Assembly (NCBI RefSeq): GCF_004923315.1
Contig: NZ_CP039647.1
Location: forward strand, 62,001 to 126,000
From: Azospirillum sp. TSA2s
Lineage (GTDB): Bacteria > Pseudomonadota > Alphaproteobacteria > Azospirillales > Azospirillaceae
DNA length: 64,000 nucleotides
Direction: 5' to 3'
A model generated the notes under the pieces. That model worked only from the letters and a program-made list of their open reading frames with translations, did not search any database and was not told the origin of the DNA. The translations under genes and the position numbers were made by a program. Of the stretch, positions 29,227-37,746 are shown in pieces; the stretch's first letter is position 1; each line of letters opens with the position of its first letter.

Positions 29227-30153
29227 ATGATCACGAAGCAAGGCGTCTACACGGCGCCCGACGCGGCACCGCACCGCACAATTCTGACCGGTTCGGACGT
29301 GGAGGTGAGGCCGGGTGTTCATCGCCGCGTATCGTGGGCGGGCGTCTTTGCGGGCGTCGTGCTTGCCCTGGCGATCCAGCTGCTGCTGAGCATGCTCGGG
29401 CTCGGCATCGGAATGACGGCCATTGATCCCGCCGCGGGCCGTGAAGGTTTGCCGCAGGCGAGTTCCTTCGGGATCGGCGCGGGACTGTGGTGGACGATCA
29501 GCTACATGGTGGCGCTTGGCATCGGCGGCTATGTCGCGGCCCGGCTTGCCGGGGTGGCGGTCCGTGGCGATGGTCTGATCCATGGCCTGCTGACCTGGGC
29601 TTTCGCGCTGCTGATCAGCGCCTACCTCGTGACCACCACGCTGGGTGGCATCACAGGGGGGGCGTTCAGTGCGCTGGGCAGCGCAACCTCGGGCGTGGCG
29701 CAGACGGTGCAACAGGCTGTTCCGGAGGTCGTTCGCGCATCGGGACTGTCCGCCGAGGAGTTGCGGGGGCGGGCCGAGGACCTGTTGCGCCCGGCCGATC
29801 AACAGCGCAGCGGCGACGATGCCCGCACCCAGTTGCTCAGCGCCCTGACCACGATGGCGACCGGCGGGGCGCAGGCGGATCAGGCGCGTCAGCAGGCGGT
29901 TTCCATCATTGCGCAACAGGCCGGGGTCCCCGAGGATCAGGCGCGTCAGCGGCTTCAGCAGGTCGAGCAGCAGTTCGGCGCAGCCAAGCAGCAGGCCACC
30001 GAGACGGCGACCAACGCGGCGGAGGCAACCAGCAACACCCTGTCCGCCGCCGGCATCTGGGGCACCATCGCCCTGCTGCTGGGCGCCGTGGCCGCCGCGG
30101 TCGGCGGCCGCCTGGGCACCCAGCAGCCTGAGCATTCGGCAATTGCCGATTGA
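29227..30153 (+). CDS. Conserved membrane protein (often labelled PhnA-like)
   Basis: 308 residues from ATG 29227. After a 45-residue N-terminus come three membrane helices (VSWAGVFAGVVLALAIQLLL, a second near ISYMVALGIGGYVAARLAG and a third near LLTWAFALLISAYLVTTTLG), then a long Gln/Ala-rich, probably coiled-coil periplasmic or cytosolic segment (AQQAGVPEDQARQRLQQVE) and a C-terminal helix (IWGTIALLLGAVAAAVGG). Similar alphaproteobacterial proteins are annotated PhnA-like, with no proven role. Confidence 0.6.
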   Translation: MITKQGVYTAPDAAPHRTILTGSDVEVRPGVHRRVSWAGVFAGVVLALAIQLLLSMLGLGIGMTAIDPAAGREGLPQASSFGIGAGLWWTISYMVALGIGGYVAARLAGVAVRGDGLIHGLLTWAFALLISAYLVTTTLGGITGGAFSALGSATSGVAQTVQQAVPEVVRASGLSAEELRGRAEDLLRPADQQRSGDDARTQLLSALTTMATGGAQADQARQQAVSIIAQQAGVPEDQARQRLQQVEQQFGAAKQQATETATNAAEATSNTLSAAGIWGTIALLLGAVAAAVGGRLGTQQPEHSAIAD

Positions 30154-30235
30154 CGCCATCGGAGTCGGAACGGCGGGTTTGACGTTGGCGTTTCGTTAAT
30201 GATGAAGCGACATGGTGTCTCCTTGCGGAGGGATC

Positions 30236-30427
30236 ATGTCGCTTATCTGGTTTTGCGCTTGCGCGTACTTGCTCGTCGGCATCGTCGGTCTGCTCGAGGC
30301 GGAGGTCCGGGTGAAGCCAGGCAGCACCCCCCTGGCCGTGCAGATCGCCTGGTCGACGCTCTGCTTCGCCTTGACCTATCCGGCCAGTGCAATGATGCGC
30401 TGGATAATGCTGCGAACCCGTCCGTGA
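30236..30427 (+). CDS. Small membrane protein, 63 residues
   Basis: Starts MSLIWFCACAYLLVGIVGLL and contains a second hydrophobic stretch (AVQIAWSTLCFALTYPASAM), so probably two helices. GGAGG precedes ATG 30236 at a short spacing. No family recognised; it sits in a run of small exported or membrane proteins. Confidence 0.5.
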   Translation: MSLIWFCACAYLLVGIVGLLEAEVRVKPGSTPLAVQIAWSTLCFALTYPASAMMRWIMLRTRP

Positions 30428-30637
30428 TCGCCATGCCGCGGCTCGTCCCCGACCTTGCCCTTCGGTCGCAAGGCCCTATCGGGATGCGATGACGGAGCCC
30501 ACAGGAGGCGGCCACCGGGAGGCCGGCAAAGAAGGAGATGCCGGAACCTCACAGCCCATCCCTGACGATCACCACATACGGGAGGATCGTTGCCCAGCCG
30601 GGCTGACGCCAACCGGGCTGACAAGGACCTTTTCGAG

Positions 30638-30937
30638 ATGAAAGCCGGCGCTGTCCTTTTGCTCCTGACGCTCGTGGGTGACGCGTCTGCGGCTGCCGCC
30701 GACGAACGCAACCCGACGATTCTCTTCGATCCTGGCAACTACGTCGATGGCGCCGGTGTCGTGCGCAGCCGTGAGGGCCGGCCCATCGGGCGGATCGAGG
30801 AGGAGGTTGGCGGCAGCCATGTCCTGCGTGACAGCAATGGACGCCGGAGCGGCAATGTCGTGCCCGGCTTCAATAAGAATGAACTGGTCATCCGGGATAG
30901 CGACGGCCGCCGGCAAGGCACGCTGGAGCGCCGGTGA
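30638..30937 (+). CDS. Secreted/periplasmic protein with three short repeats
   Basis: 99 residues. Signal peptide MKAGAVLLLLTLVGDASAAA (cleavage near residue 20), then three copies of a V-h-R-x-x-x-G-R-x-x-G unit: VVRSREGRPIG, VLRDSNGRRSG and VIRDSDGRRQG. Beta-hairpin repeat proteins of this kind are common small periplasmic proteins of unknown role. ATG 30638 is chosen because it begins the signal peptide; the upstream frame adds only charged residues. Confidence 0.6.
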   Translation: MKAGAVLLLLTLVGDASAAAADERNPTILFDPGNYVDGAGVVRSREGRPIGRIEEEVGGSHVLRDSNGRRSGNVVPGFNKNELVIRDSDGRRQGTLERR

Positions 30938-31013
30938 CGGGGGGCTCAGACCCGCAACGGGAGGTGTCTTCCTGTCGCCAATAAAGCGGCCATCACGACC
31001 ATGGGAGGAAAGC

Positions 31014-31301
31014 ATGTTTAAGGCCCAAGCTGTTGTTTTCACCGCCTTGATCTCCATCATCTCCGGTGGAGCCTCTGCGCTCACCTATGGAAACGCGACC
31101 TGCGACCAGCTGGTGGATGAAGTCATCAACACGAAGAAGTTGTTCGAGCAAGCCGTCCAGGATTTTAAACAGCATAGCGAACAGCCGGCGACCAAGCAGG
31201 ATATCGTCCAGCTCTCCCTTTTGACGCAGCGGCATGACCGGGCATTCGCCATGCTGGCAGTCAAGTGCCCGGATGCGCTGTCGAACATCGACTTCAATTG
31301 A
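31014..31301 (+). CDS. Small exported protein, two cysteines
   Basis: 95 residues. GGGAGG lies just before ATG 31014. Signal peptide MFKAQAVVFTALISIISGG (cleavage after SALT or ASA), then a mature helical domain CDQLVDEVINTKKLFEQA ... FAMLAVKCPDALS, whose two cysteines could form a disulfide. No family recognised. Immediately upstream of an IS5 element. Confidence 0.6.
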   Translation: MFKAQAVVFTALISIISGGASALTYGNATCDQLVDEVINTKKLFEQAVQDFKQHSEQPATKQDIVQLSLLTQRHDRAFAMLAVKCPDALSNIDFN

Positions 31302-31372
31302 CCGGACAATTTGTCGGAATGGCCATTGTCCGTCGGACACTCTCGCCAACTCCGATGCATCGGGCGGTTTAC

Positions 31373-32477
31373 GACTTTGGCGCACAAATCGGCGTACCGG
31401 CGGATTTCGCCCTTTCCCGGAATGTTCAGGCGACGCGGCGTGACACCGGCCTGCCGAGGCTGGTCATGACGTTGAGGGCTCGGCAGCCGGCGGCGGCTTC
31501 GGTCTTCTGCGCGGGCAGAGTCCGGGCCCTCAGGCCGCGTCCGATCAGGGCCTTGTAGCGCAGTACCGCCACCTCAACTAGAGAGCGCTTTCCATAGCCG
31601 ACGGCCCGTTGCCAGCCGAGCCGACCCTTTTCGGCGATCAGCTGAAGATGTCGGTCGCGTCGGGTTGGTGCCGTTTCGGCCGTGTCGCTCAACACCGCGG
31701 TTTTCCGCGGTGGGATGATCACCGCGGCCTCAGCTGAGTGCGCCGCCACGGCCCGGTAGACGGGATCACCGTCATACGCGCCGTCCGCAAGAACTGCGGT
31801 GATCTCCTGCGGGACCTTTTCCAGCAGGGCGCCGACCAGAGAGGCATCGCCGTCGTCCGTGGTCGTCAGTTCGGAGGCGAGGATGTCACCGGTGTCCGGA
31901 TTGACGGCCAAATGCAATTTCCTCCAGGTCCGGCGCGGCTTGCCGCCGTGCTTCTCCTGCTGCCATTCGCCGGCGCCGAACACCTTCAGCCCCGTGGAGT
32001 CGATCACCACGGTGACCGGCCCGGCTGTCCGCTTCAGTGCCGGGGCGACCGACAGATCGGCGCTGCGGCGCGAGAACGTGGTGTGGTCGGGAACTGGCAA
32101 GTTGAGGCCGAGCAGCCCCATGATCGAGCCCAGCAGGCCCTCGGTCTGGCGCCATGGCCGACCGAACGCCAGCCGCAGCATCAGTCCGGTTTCCACGGCG
32201 ATATCAGAATACTTCTGCGGTCGGCCGCGCCGTCCGGTTCGTGCCAGGGTCCAGGCGGTGATCGCCTCCGGTGTCACCCAAACCGTCAGGCTGCCCCGCC
32301 GGACCAGCGCCGCGTCGTACTCCGCCCAGTTCTCAACTTTGTAGCGGGTCCGTGGGATCCTGTGGCGGCGCACTTCGTTGGCCTTGTACGGCATGCGGAT
32401 CTCGAAGCAATGGGCGAACGGCCGCCTATAACCCACCCAGCGTCGCATCACCACCGCTGCCTTTACGCACCAATGTC
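31373..32477 (-). mobile_element. IS5-family (IS903-like) insertion sequence
   Basis: Left end GACTTTGGCGCACAAATC at 31373-31390, shared exactly with the relic at 19931. A right-end match (TTTACGCACCAATGTC at 32462-32477 against the inverted left end, 12 of 16) gives an element of about 1.1 kb, normal for the family. The weaker right end may mean decay. No target duplication is visible. Confidence 0.7.
31426..32394 (-). CDS. IS5 family transposase
   Basis: 322 residues from ATG 32394 (MPYKANEVRRHRIPRTRYKV). The DDE core shows VVIDSTGLKVFGAGEW with the first Asp, the second Asp in VLADGAYDGDPVYR, and the RRSLVEVAVLRYKALIG block with the catalytic Glu. Frame is open throughout, so it may be functional; the longer upstream frame would run into the flanking gene relic. 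Confidence 0.85.
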   Translation of the reverse strand: MPYKANEVRRHRIPRTRYKVENWAEYDAALVRRGSLTVWVTPEAITAWTLARTGRRGRPQKYSDIAVETGLMLRLAFGRPWRQTEGLLGSIMGLLGLNLPVPDHTTFSRRSADLSVAPALKRTAGPVTVVIDSTGLKVFGAGEWQQEKHGGKPRRTWRKLHLAVNPDTGDILASELTTTDDGDASLVGALLEKVPQEITAVLADGAYDGDPVYRAVAAHSAEAAVIIPPRKTAVLSDTAETAPTRRDRHLQLIAEKGRLGWQRAVGYGKRSLVEVAVLRYKALIGRGLRARTLPAQKTEAAAGCRALNVMTSLGRPVSRRVA

Positions 32478-33283
32478 GCGCGCCGTGGCTGTTGCCTGCG
32501 GCTACCGTGACTGGCACGAGCTTGAGATCGGCCACGCCGCCGCCGAGCTGAGCACCCTGGACGAACACTTGCCCGAGGGCGCCTTCCGGGAACGGGCCAT
32601 CGCCCTGGTGCTCAGCCTCGGGGCGTCGCTGGAAGCGCTTGGTGGCGACGTGCAGGCGGCGTTATCCGACATGAGGCTGACCGGAAATCGGGCTTTCACC
32701 TATGAGGATCATGAGACGATCAGGACAGCCTGTTGGCGGGCCGGGCCAATCCCTTGGAAAGAAGGCCGGCATCCTGGCGTAATCTTCCGGATCAAGAGCA
32801 GCGGCTTCTCCGCGACCGAACCCCATTGGTGGCGTCGATCCACAGTCGCGGTAAAGTACATCGACCACACCACCTCCAACGGCTTGTGCGCCACGTTCGA
32901 GGCCGTTGTCCCACGCACTCGGATGGCGGATTTCGTGCCCCGGCGCCTTTGGCTGCCCTATGGCTGGATGGACATGGAGGACGGCAGCCGGGTTCTGTTT
33001 TCCCGCGACTACCTGCCTCTGTGGCGGATCGCTGATGGCAAAGTGAAACGGCTTAAGCCGACGGACAAACTGCCGAATTACCGTGATCAGAAATGGTTTC
33101 CACAAAATGGTGAGCCATGGTCATATGGGCCAGCAAGAGAATCAGCCGAGCGTATGCTCGGCGGAATACGGCATCACGGCCCTTCCTCGGTTGGTGGACA
33201 CTCTTCCAATCCTGATCCAAGACGAACATATCGACGTCAAGGGTGCCGCAAAGGTGCTGGATGGCGTGCGAGAGTTGGTTTAA
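32478..33283 (+). pseudogene. Truncated and frameshifted hypothetical gene
   Basis: The N-terminus was removed by the IS5 element; coding resumes as AVAVACGYRDWHELEIGHAA and runs through RRLWLPYGWMDMEDGSRVLF and DKLPNYRDQKWFPQNGEPW. Near 33140 the frame shifts, and the sensible C-terminus EYGITALPRLVDTLPILIQD ... KVLDGVRELV continues in another frame to a stop at 33283. The YRDWHEL opening resembles plasmid-borne hypothetical proteins. Function unknown. Confidence 0.6.
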
Positions 33284-33359
33284 GTCAGAATGTGCGGGGA
33301 GGCCGGTCCTGGCCTCCCCAGCCGACCGCAGCTGATCGCCATCGGGCGGGCGTGATTAG

Positions 33360-33584
33360 ATTGTCCCGGATGTAAAAGCGCTGCCCCTGGCGGAACTGAT
33401 CGCCACCATCCACAACGCGACCGATGGGGAAAAGCCGATGCTTGCCCGCATCGGCCGCCAGTTGGGGTGTCAGGGCATCCCGACCAAAACCGGCGCCCGG
33501 ACTTGGGCGCCATCGAGCATCAAAGCCCTCCTCGACCGAGCCCGAGAGCAGGGCTTGCTTCACTCTACCGATGACCAGACCTGA
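33360..33584 (+). pseudogene. Recombinase-like C-terminal fragment, weak
   Basis: An open stretch without start codon ending in GCQGIPTKTGARTWAPSSIK ALLDRAREQG, which resembles the helix-turn-helix/specificity tail of large serine recombinases or invertases. No catalytic domain is present. It marks the edge of the IS-rich island next to the intact SDR gene. Confidence 0.35.
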
Positions 33585-33657
33585 CACTTGGCCAATCCGT
33601 AGAGGCTCCTGCCCCCGACATGACGGAATCAGGGCGATCTGGACACAGGCACTCGGG

Positions 33658-34377
33658 TCAGGGCAGCGCTTTACCGATCGAGCCGCCACCGTCGACAAAC
33701 AGTGTCTGCCCGGTGATATAGCTGGCCTCTTCGGAGAGGAGAAAAGCGATCGCCGCGGCGATCTCGTCCGGCTGGCCGAGGCGCTTCATGGGAATGAGCG
33801 AGAGGAAGCGGCGCTCCGCTTCGCTGCCGGCCGGGGTATTCTGGCGGAAAAGCTCGGTCTCGGTCGGACCGGGCGCAACTGCATTGACGGTGATGCCGGT
33901 TTCGGCCAATTCCAGCGCCCAGGTGCGGGTGAAGCTGCCGACCGCCGCCTTTGCCGCGGCGTACGCGGTGCGCTGGGCGACGCCGAGCACGGTCAGGCTG
34001 GACAGGTTGACGATGCGGCCCCAGCCTTTGGCGCGCAGCGTCGGCAACAGCGCCTGCACGGTCAGAAGCGTCGGGTGCAGGTTGACGCGCAGGATCTCAT
34101 CCACATCGGTCAGTTCGATGGAGCCGAGCTGGTGCAGCCGGACCAAGCCGACATTGTTGACCACGCCGTCGAAGGAGAAGCGCTCGGCCAGTTCGGCGAG
34201 CGCCGCGGCCGCGCGCTGGCTGTCGCTGAGGTCAATGGACACCAGCGTTCCGGGAAAGCTCGGGTCGCTGCCGCGGGCGATGCCGACGACCCGATGCCCG
34301 TTGGCGGCAAGGCGTGTGGCCAGAGCCCGCCCAATGCCCTTGGTGGCGCCGGTGACGAGAAAGGTCCGCTGAATCAT
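33658..34377 (-). CDS. Short-chain dehydrogenase/reductase
   Basis: 239 residues from ATG 34377 ([19 protein letters not shown]). NNVG replaces NNAG, the catalytic Ser is in [16 protein letters not shown] gives Tyr/Lys, and FVDGGGS ends the protein, as in 3-oxoacyl-ACP-reductase-like SDRs. It stands alone on the minus strand at the edge of the nitrile/cyanamide locus. Substrate unknown. Confidence 0.87.
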   Translation of the reverse strand: MIQRTFLVTGATKGIGRALATRLAANGHRVVGIARGSDPSFPGTLVSIDLSDSQRAAAALAELAERFSFDGVVNNVGLVRLHQLGSIELTDVDEILRVNLHPTLLTVQALLPTLRAKGWGRIVNLSSLTVLGVAQRTAYAAAKAAVGSFTRTWALELAETGITVNAVAPGPTETELFRQNTPAGSEAERRFLSLIPMKRLGQPDEIAAAIAFLLSEEASYITGQTLFVDGGGSIGKALP

Positions 34378-34600
34378 AGTATTCGATCTTTCATGCTGTG
34401 CCGCCACGGCGCGCGCCTTCACGGCCCGTAACGTGACCCGGGAGCGGGCGGGAATTCGCCGCCAAGGGTGCTTTCAGGTTGGTGGATGCCCTGTCCGCGG
34501 CAGTCACGGCAGGGGCTTCAACAGGTGGCCCTGGGATGGCTGCCTGACGGAGACGCTGTTTGGTTCCGGGACGCCGGCGTTCCGCGGCTTCTTGCTTGGG

Positions 34601-35245
34601 TCAGCGCGCCCAGGGCGATGCAAGGATGACGCTGCACATATCCACCCGCCGGAACGCCGGATCCTTCGCTGCCAGGAAATCGTCGTTGAAGGTACCGAAG
34701 GTGCTGTTGGGGCGGTGCTTCATGCCCTCATAGAAAGCGTCGATGATCCCGTGCTTGAAGTCGGCTTCGCGGGGGAAGGCTGCGATGACGGCGTCACGTT
34801 CGTCATCCGTAAACTGGTCGTAGCCGCGGCCGGCAACGTCCATACCGGCGCCCGCCTGCACCAGCGCGATCTCCGGACGCATGAATTCCGGGATGCCGGG
34901 CGTCGTGTGAAGGGCAACGGCGTTCCAAACCGTTTCGATGTCACCGTCCGAAATTCCCTGCGCCTGCAGGAAATCCCGCGCGGCGTTGGCGCCGTCCACT
35001 TCGAACCGCAGCTGGCTGTTCTTGTAGGTCGCGGTGAGGCCGATGTCATGGAACATGGAGGCCGTATAGAGCAGCTCCGGATCGAAGCTCATGCGCCGTC
35101 GCGTTCCCGCTATGGCCCCCCAGAAATAAACCCGGACCGAATGATGGAAGAGCAGATCGCTCTCGGTGTCCCGGATGAACCGTGTCACCTCACGGGCCAG
35201 TTTGCTGTCGGGAATTCTCACATCCGAAATGTCATTGGCCACCAT
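34601..35245 (-). CDS. HD-domain hydrolase, cyanamide hydratase-like (paralogue 1)
   Basis: 214 residues. Metal-site residues of the HD fold are visible: His in HHSVRVYFWGA, His-Asp in MFHDIGLT, His in VALHTTPGIPEFM and an Asp in the MDVAGRGYDQF region. The LRFEVDGANAARDFL stretch and HTTPGI resemble the cyanamide-hydratase type of HD proteins. ATG 35245 (MVANDIS) is chosen over the longer frame. It lies downstream of an AhpD-like and a cupin gene on the same strand, probably one operon. Substrate inferred only. Confidence 0.72.
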   Translation of the reverse strand: MVANDISDVRIPDSKLAREVTRFIRDTESDLLFHHSVRVYFWGAIAGTRRRMSFDPELLYTASMFHDIGLTATYKNSQLRFEVDGANAARDFLQAQGISDGDIETVWNAVALHTTPGIPEFMRPEIALVQAGAGMDVAGRGYDQFTDDERDAVIAAFPREADFKHGIIDAFYEGMKHRPNSTFGTFNDDFLAAKDPAFRRVDMCSVILASPWAR

Positions 35246-35294
35246 GGTCTGTACTCCTTCCCAAGCTGGGCCTTGCATCGGAGTCGTGGCGTGT

Positions 35295-35750
35295 TCAGCT
35301 CTCCAGAACGGCCTGCGGCGTGTTGCGGAAGCTGATGGCCATGCGATTGTAGCTGTTCATCAGGCTGATCGCGATCGTCAGGTCGACGAGCTGTTTCTCG
35401 TCGAACACCTCCCGTGCAGCGCTGTAGGCATCGTCCGGAACGCCGGTCTCGGCAACGAGCGTCACGGTCTCGGCCCAGGCCAGGGCGGCGCGCTCGGTCC
35501 GGCTGAAGAGAGGACCGCCTTCCTTCCAGGCCTGCACCAGTGCGAGCTTCTCGACCTTCACGCCTCTTTTGATGAGTTCGCGCGTGTGCATGTCGAGACA
35601 GAAGGCACAGTTGTTGATCTGTGAAACCCGCAGATAGACGAGATCCACCAGCTCTCCGGGCAGACCGCTCTGCATGACATAGCCATAGACCCCGCCCAGC
35701 GCCTTGGCGCCGTTGGGGGCGATTTGATTGTAGTCGAGCCTGTTGGTCAT
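35295..35750 (-). CDS. Carboxymuconolactone decarboxylase/AhpD-like protein
   Basis: 151 residues from ATG 35750 (MTNRLDYNQIAP). The AhpD core LVYLRVSQINNCAFCLDMHTRELIK has the redox CxxC and downstream His, followed by LAWAETVTLV and LNSYNRMAISFR. Proteins of this type are alkylhydroperoxidase-like or quinone-related. In a minus-strand run cupin - AhpD - HD protein, with 17- and 49-base gaps. Confidence 0.85.
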   Translation of the reverse strand: MTNRLDYNQIAPNGAKALGGVYGYVMQSGLPGELVDLVYLRVSQINNCAFCLDMHTRELIKRGVKVEKLALVQAWKEGGPLFSRTERAALAWAETVTLVAETGVPDDAYSAAREVFDEKQLVDLTIAISLMNSYNRMAISFRNTPQAVLES

Positions 35751-35767
35751 TGGTCGGGTTCCTTCTT

Positions 35768-36187
35768 TCACTTGACGGGGAAGGTGAGCTTGTTCTCGCC
35801 GGAATCGACGACAAAGACGGCAAGCAGCTTCGCCGGCGTGGTCTTGCTGGCGTTGCGGCTGATGGAATGGACCGCGCCCGGCGCTTCGGACCAGCCCTCA
35901 CCCGCCTTGTAGAGGCGGGTTTCACCGTCGTTCACCTTCGACTCGATCTCGCCGGACAGCACGTAGGCGTAGATGAAGGCGGACTTCGCGTGGGTGTGCG
36001 GCAGGGAAGCGGCACCGGGCGCGTACTCCACTTCGACCACGCGGAGCGACTTGCCCGGAATGTTGGCAATGGCCTGATCGAACTTGGCCGTCACCGTTTC
36101 GGTTTGAGTGTCGTGAGCCGGGGCAGGACCGGTGAAGGTCGCAGCAAGCACGGCCATGACAGCTGGGGCAATGATGCGGTTCTTCAT
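35768..36187 (-). CDS. Exported cupin-domain protein
   Basis: 139 residues with a signal peptide (MKNRIIAPAVMAVLAATFTG, cleavage near PAPA-HD). Single cupin domain: YAPGAASLPHTHAKSAFIYAYVLSGEIES gives the first metal motif (HTH...E) and GAVHSISRNAS the second. First gene of the likely cupin-AhpD-HD operon and divergent from the MocR-type regulator at 36277, which is its probable controller. Confidence 0.8.
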   Translation of the reverse strand: MKNRIIAPAVMAVLAATFTGPAPAHDTQTETVTAKFDQAIANIPGKSLRVVEVEYAPGAASLPHTHAKSAFIYAYVLSGEIESKVNDGETRLYKAGEGWSEAPGAVHSISRNASKTTPAKLLAVFVVDSGENKLTFPVK

Positions 36188-36276
36188 GGGCTTTCTCCTG
36201 TGACGCCCTGAAGATGCGGCTTTTCTGCGCCAGGAAAAAGGCCCAAGAATGCGATGAAATCATGTACCATAACGGC

Positions 36277-37689
36277 ATGAACAAGCCGCTCGACCTGACC
36301 CTCGACCGTTCGGCCAAGGCTTCCCTGTCGGAGCAGATCCGCAGGGGCGTCGCCAAAGCCATCGAAGACGGCGTGCTGGAACCCGGCGCACGGCTGCCGT
36401 CCTGGCAGGATCTTGCGGCCCAGCTCGGCGTCGCGCGTGGAACGGTGCGGACCGCCTATGAAAATCTCGCGGCCGCCCAGTTGATCGAGGCCTCGCGCGC
36501 CATGGGCACGCGTGTCGCCCAACGCCCGCGCACCGCCACAAGGAGCGAACCGCCGCCGGACGCAGGGTCGTTCCTGGAGACCTACCTGGAAATGACGCGG
36601 GGGCCTGCGTTCTTTCAGATGGGCGTGCCGGCGGCGGAGACTTTCCCGGCAACCTTGTTCGCGCGCATTCGCGCGAATGCCGTCCGCGCCGAGGCGAGCG
36701 TTCCCCCGTCATATCCCGACCCCCGCGGCGAGCATGAGTTGAGGCGGGAGATTGCGGCCTATCTGGCTGTCGCCCGCGGCATAAGCTGCTCGCCGTCGCA
36801 GGTCGTCGTCACCGGGGGGTTCGGGGCAGGACTCGGTCTGGCGCTCAGCGTTCTCGGCTTGGGCGGGCAGTCGGTCTGGTTCGAGAACCCGGGCTTTCCG
36901 TGGACGAGGAAAGGGCTTGAACTCGCAGGTTTGGCGGTGGCCCCGGTTCCCGTCGATGCGGATGGCATCGATGTCGATCATGGGCTGCGCCATCATCCTG
37001 ACGCGAAGCTCGTCGTCGTGACCCCTGGACAGCAGGCGCCGCTCGGGCCGACCTTGTCGCTGGAGCGGCGCCTTCGTCTTCTTGAATGGGCGGAAGTGAA
37101 CCGGGTCTGGGTGATCGAAGACGATTATCTGAGCGAATTGCAACTGGCGGGAAGGGCCGCGCCGGCGCTCGCCTCGCTCGATCGGGGCGGACGCGTTATC
37201 CACATCGGCTCGTTCAGCAAGACGATCAGCCCGACCCTTCGATTGGGCTTCGTGGTCACCCCGGTCGCGTTGGTCTCCCGCTTCGCCGAGGTGGCGGCAT
37301 GTCTGGCACCACCGCCTGGACCCGCGGTGCAGATCGCGACCGCGGAGTTCATCCGCGAGGGGCACTACATGCGCCACCTCCGGCGCACCAAGCGCGCCTA
37401 TGCGGCCAAGCGGCAGGCGGTGCTGGATTGTCTTCACGCCTCCGTCGGCGCGGAGCTTGTTGCCGCTCCCGGTTTGGCGGTGCTGCTCAGATTGCCGAAG
37501 GGAACGCCGGATGTCGCCATCGCGCGCGAAGCCTTGACGTTCGGCATGTTTCCGGCACCGCTTTCGCCCTGGTATGCGCCGCCGGACGACGCCGAGTCCG
37601 GGCTTCTGCTGGGCGTCGCGACGGCGCCGACCAGGAATCTTGCGCGATCCTGCGACCGACTCCTGGAAACGATCCGGCGGTTCCAGTGA
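36277..37689 (+). CDS. MocR/PdxR-type regulator (GntR HTH fused to aminotransferase domain)
   Basis: 470 residues from ATG 36277 (MNKPLDLTLD). GntR winged helix: SLSEQIRRGVAKAIEDGVLEP, ARLPSWQDLAAQLGVARGTV. The fold-type I aminotransferase domain has the YPDPRGEHELRREIAAYLAV block, EDDYLSEL with the PLP-pyridine Asp, and SFSKTISPTLRLGFVV with the PLP Lys. Such proteins sense PLP or amino compounds. Divergent from the cupin-AhpD-HD operon by 89 bases. Confidence 0.88.
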   Translation: MNKPLDLTLDRSAKASLSEQIRRGVAKAIEDGVLEPGARLPSWQDLAAQLGVARGTVRTAYENLAAAQLIEASRAMGTRVAQRPRTATRSEPPPDAGSFLETYLEMTRGPAFFQMGVPAAETFPATLFARIRANAVRAEASVPPSYPDPRGEHELRREIAAYLAVARGISCSPSQVVVTGGFGAGLGLALSVLGLGGQSVWFENPGFPWTRKGLELAGLAVAPVPVDADGIDVDHGLRHHPDAKLVVVTPGQQAPLGPTLSLERRLRLLEWAEVNRVWVIEDDYLSELQLAGRAAPALASLDRGGRVIHIGSFSKTISPTLRLGFVVTPVALVSRFAEVAACLAPPPGPAVQIATAEFIREGHYMRHLRRTKRAYAAKRQAVLDCLHASVGAELVAAPGLAVLLRLPKGTPDVAIAREALTFGMFPAPLSPWYAPPDDAESGLLLGVATAPTRNLARSCDRLLETIRRFQ

Positions 37690-37746
37690 GAAGGGGACCA
37701 ACGCCGCCGTTCAGGTGGATGGCCTTGGCGGGGTTCGGAAAGCCGG

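Noticed and set aside
31738..33375. 545-residue plus-strand open frame
   Set aside because: First half is antisense to the IS5 transposase; only the part after about 32478 looks like protein, and that is a truncated gene.
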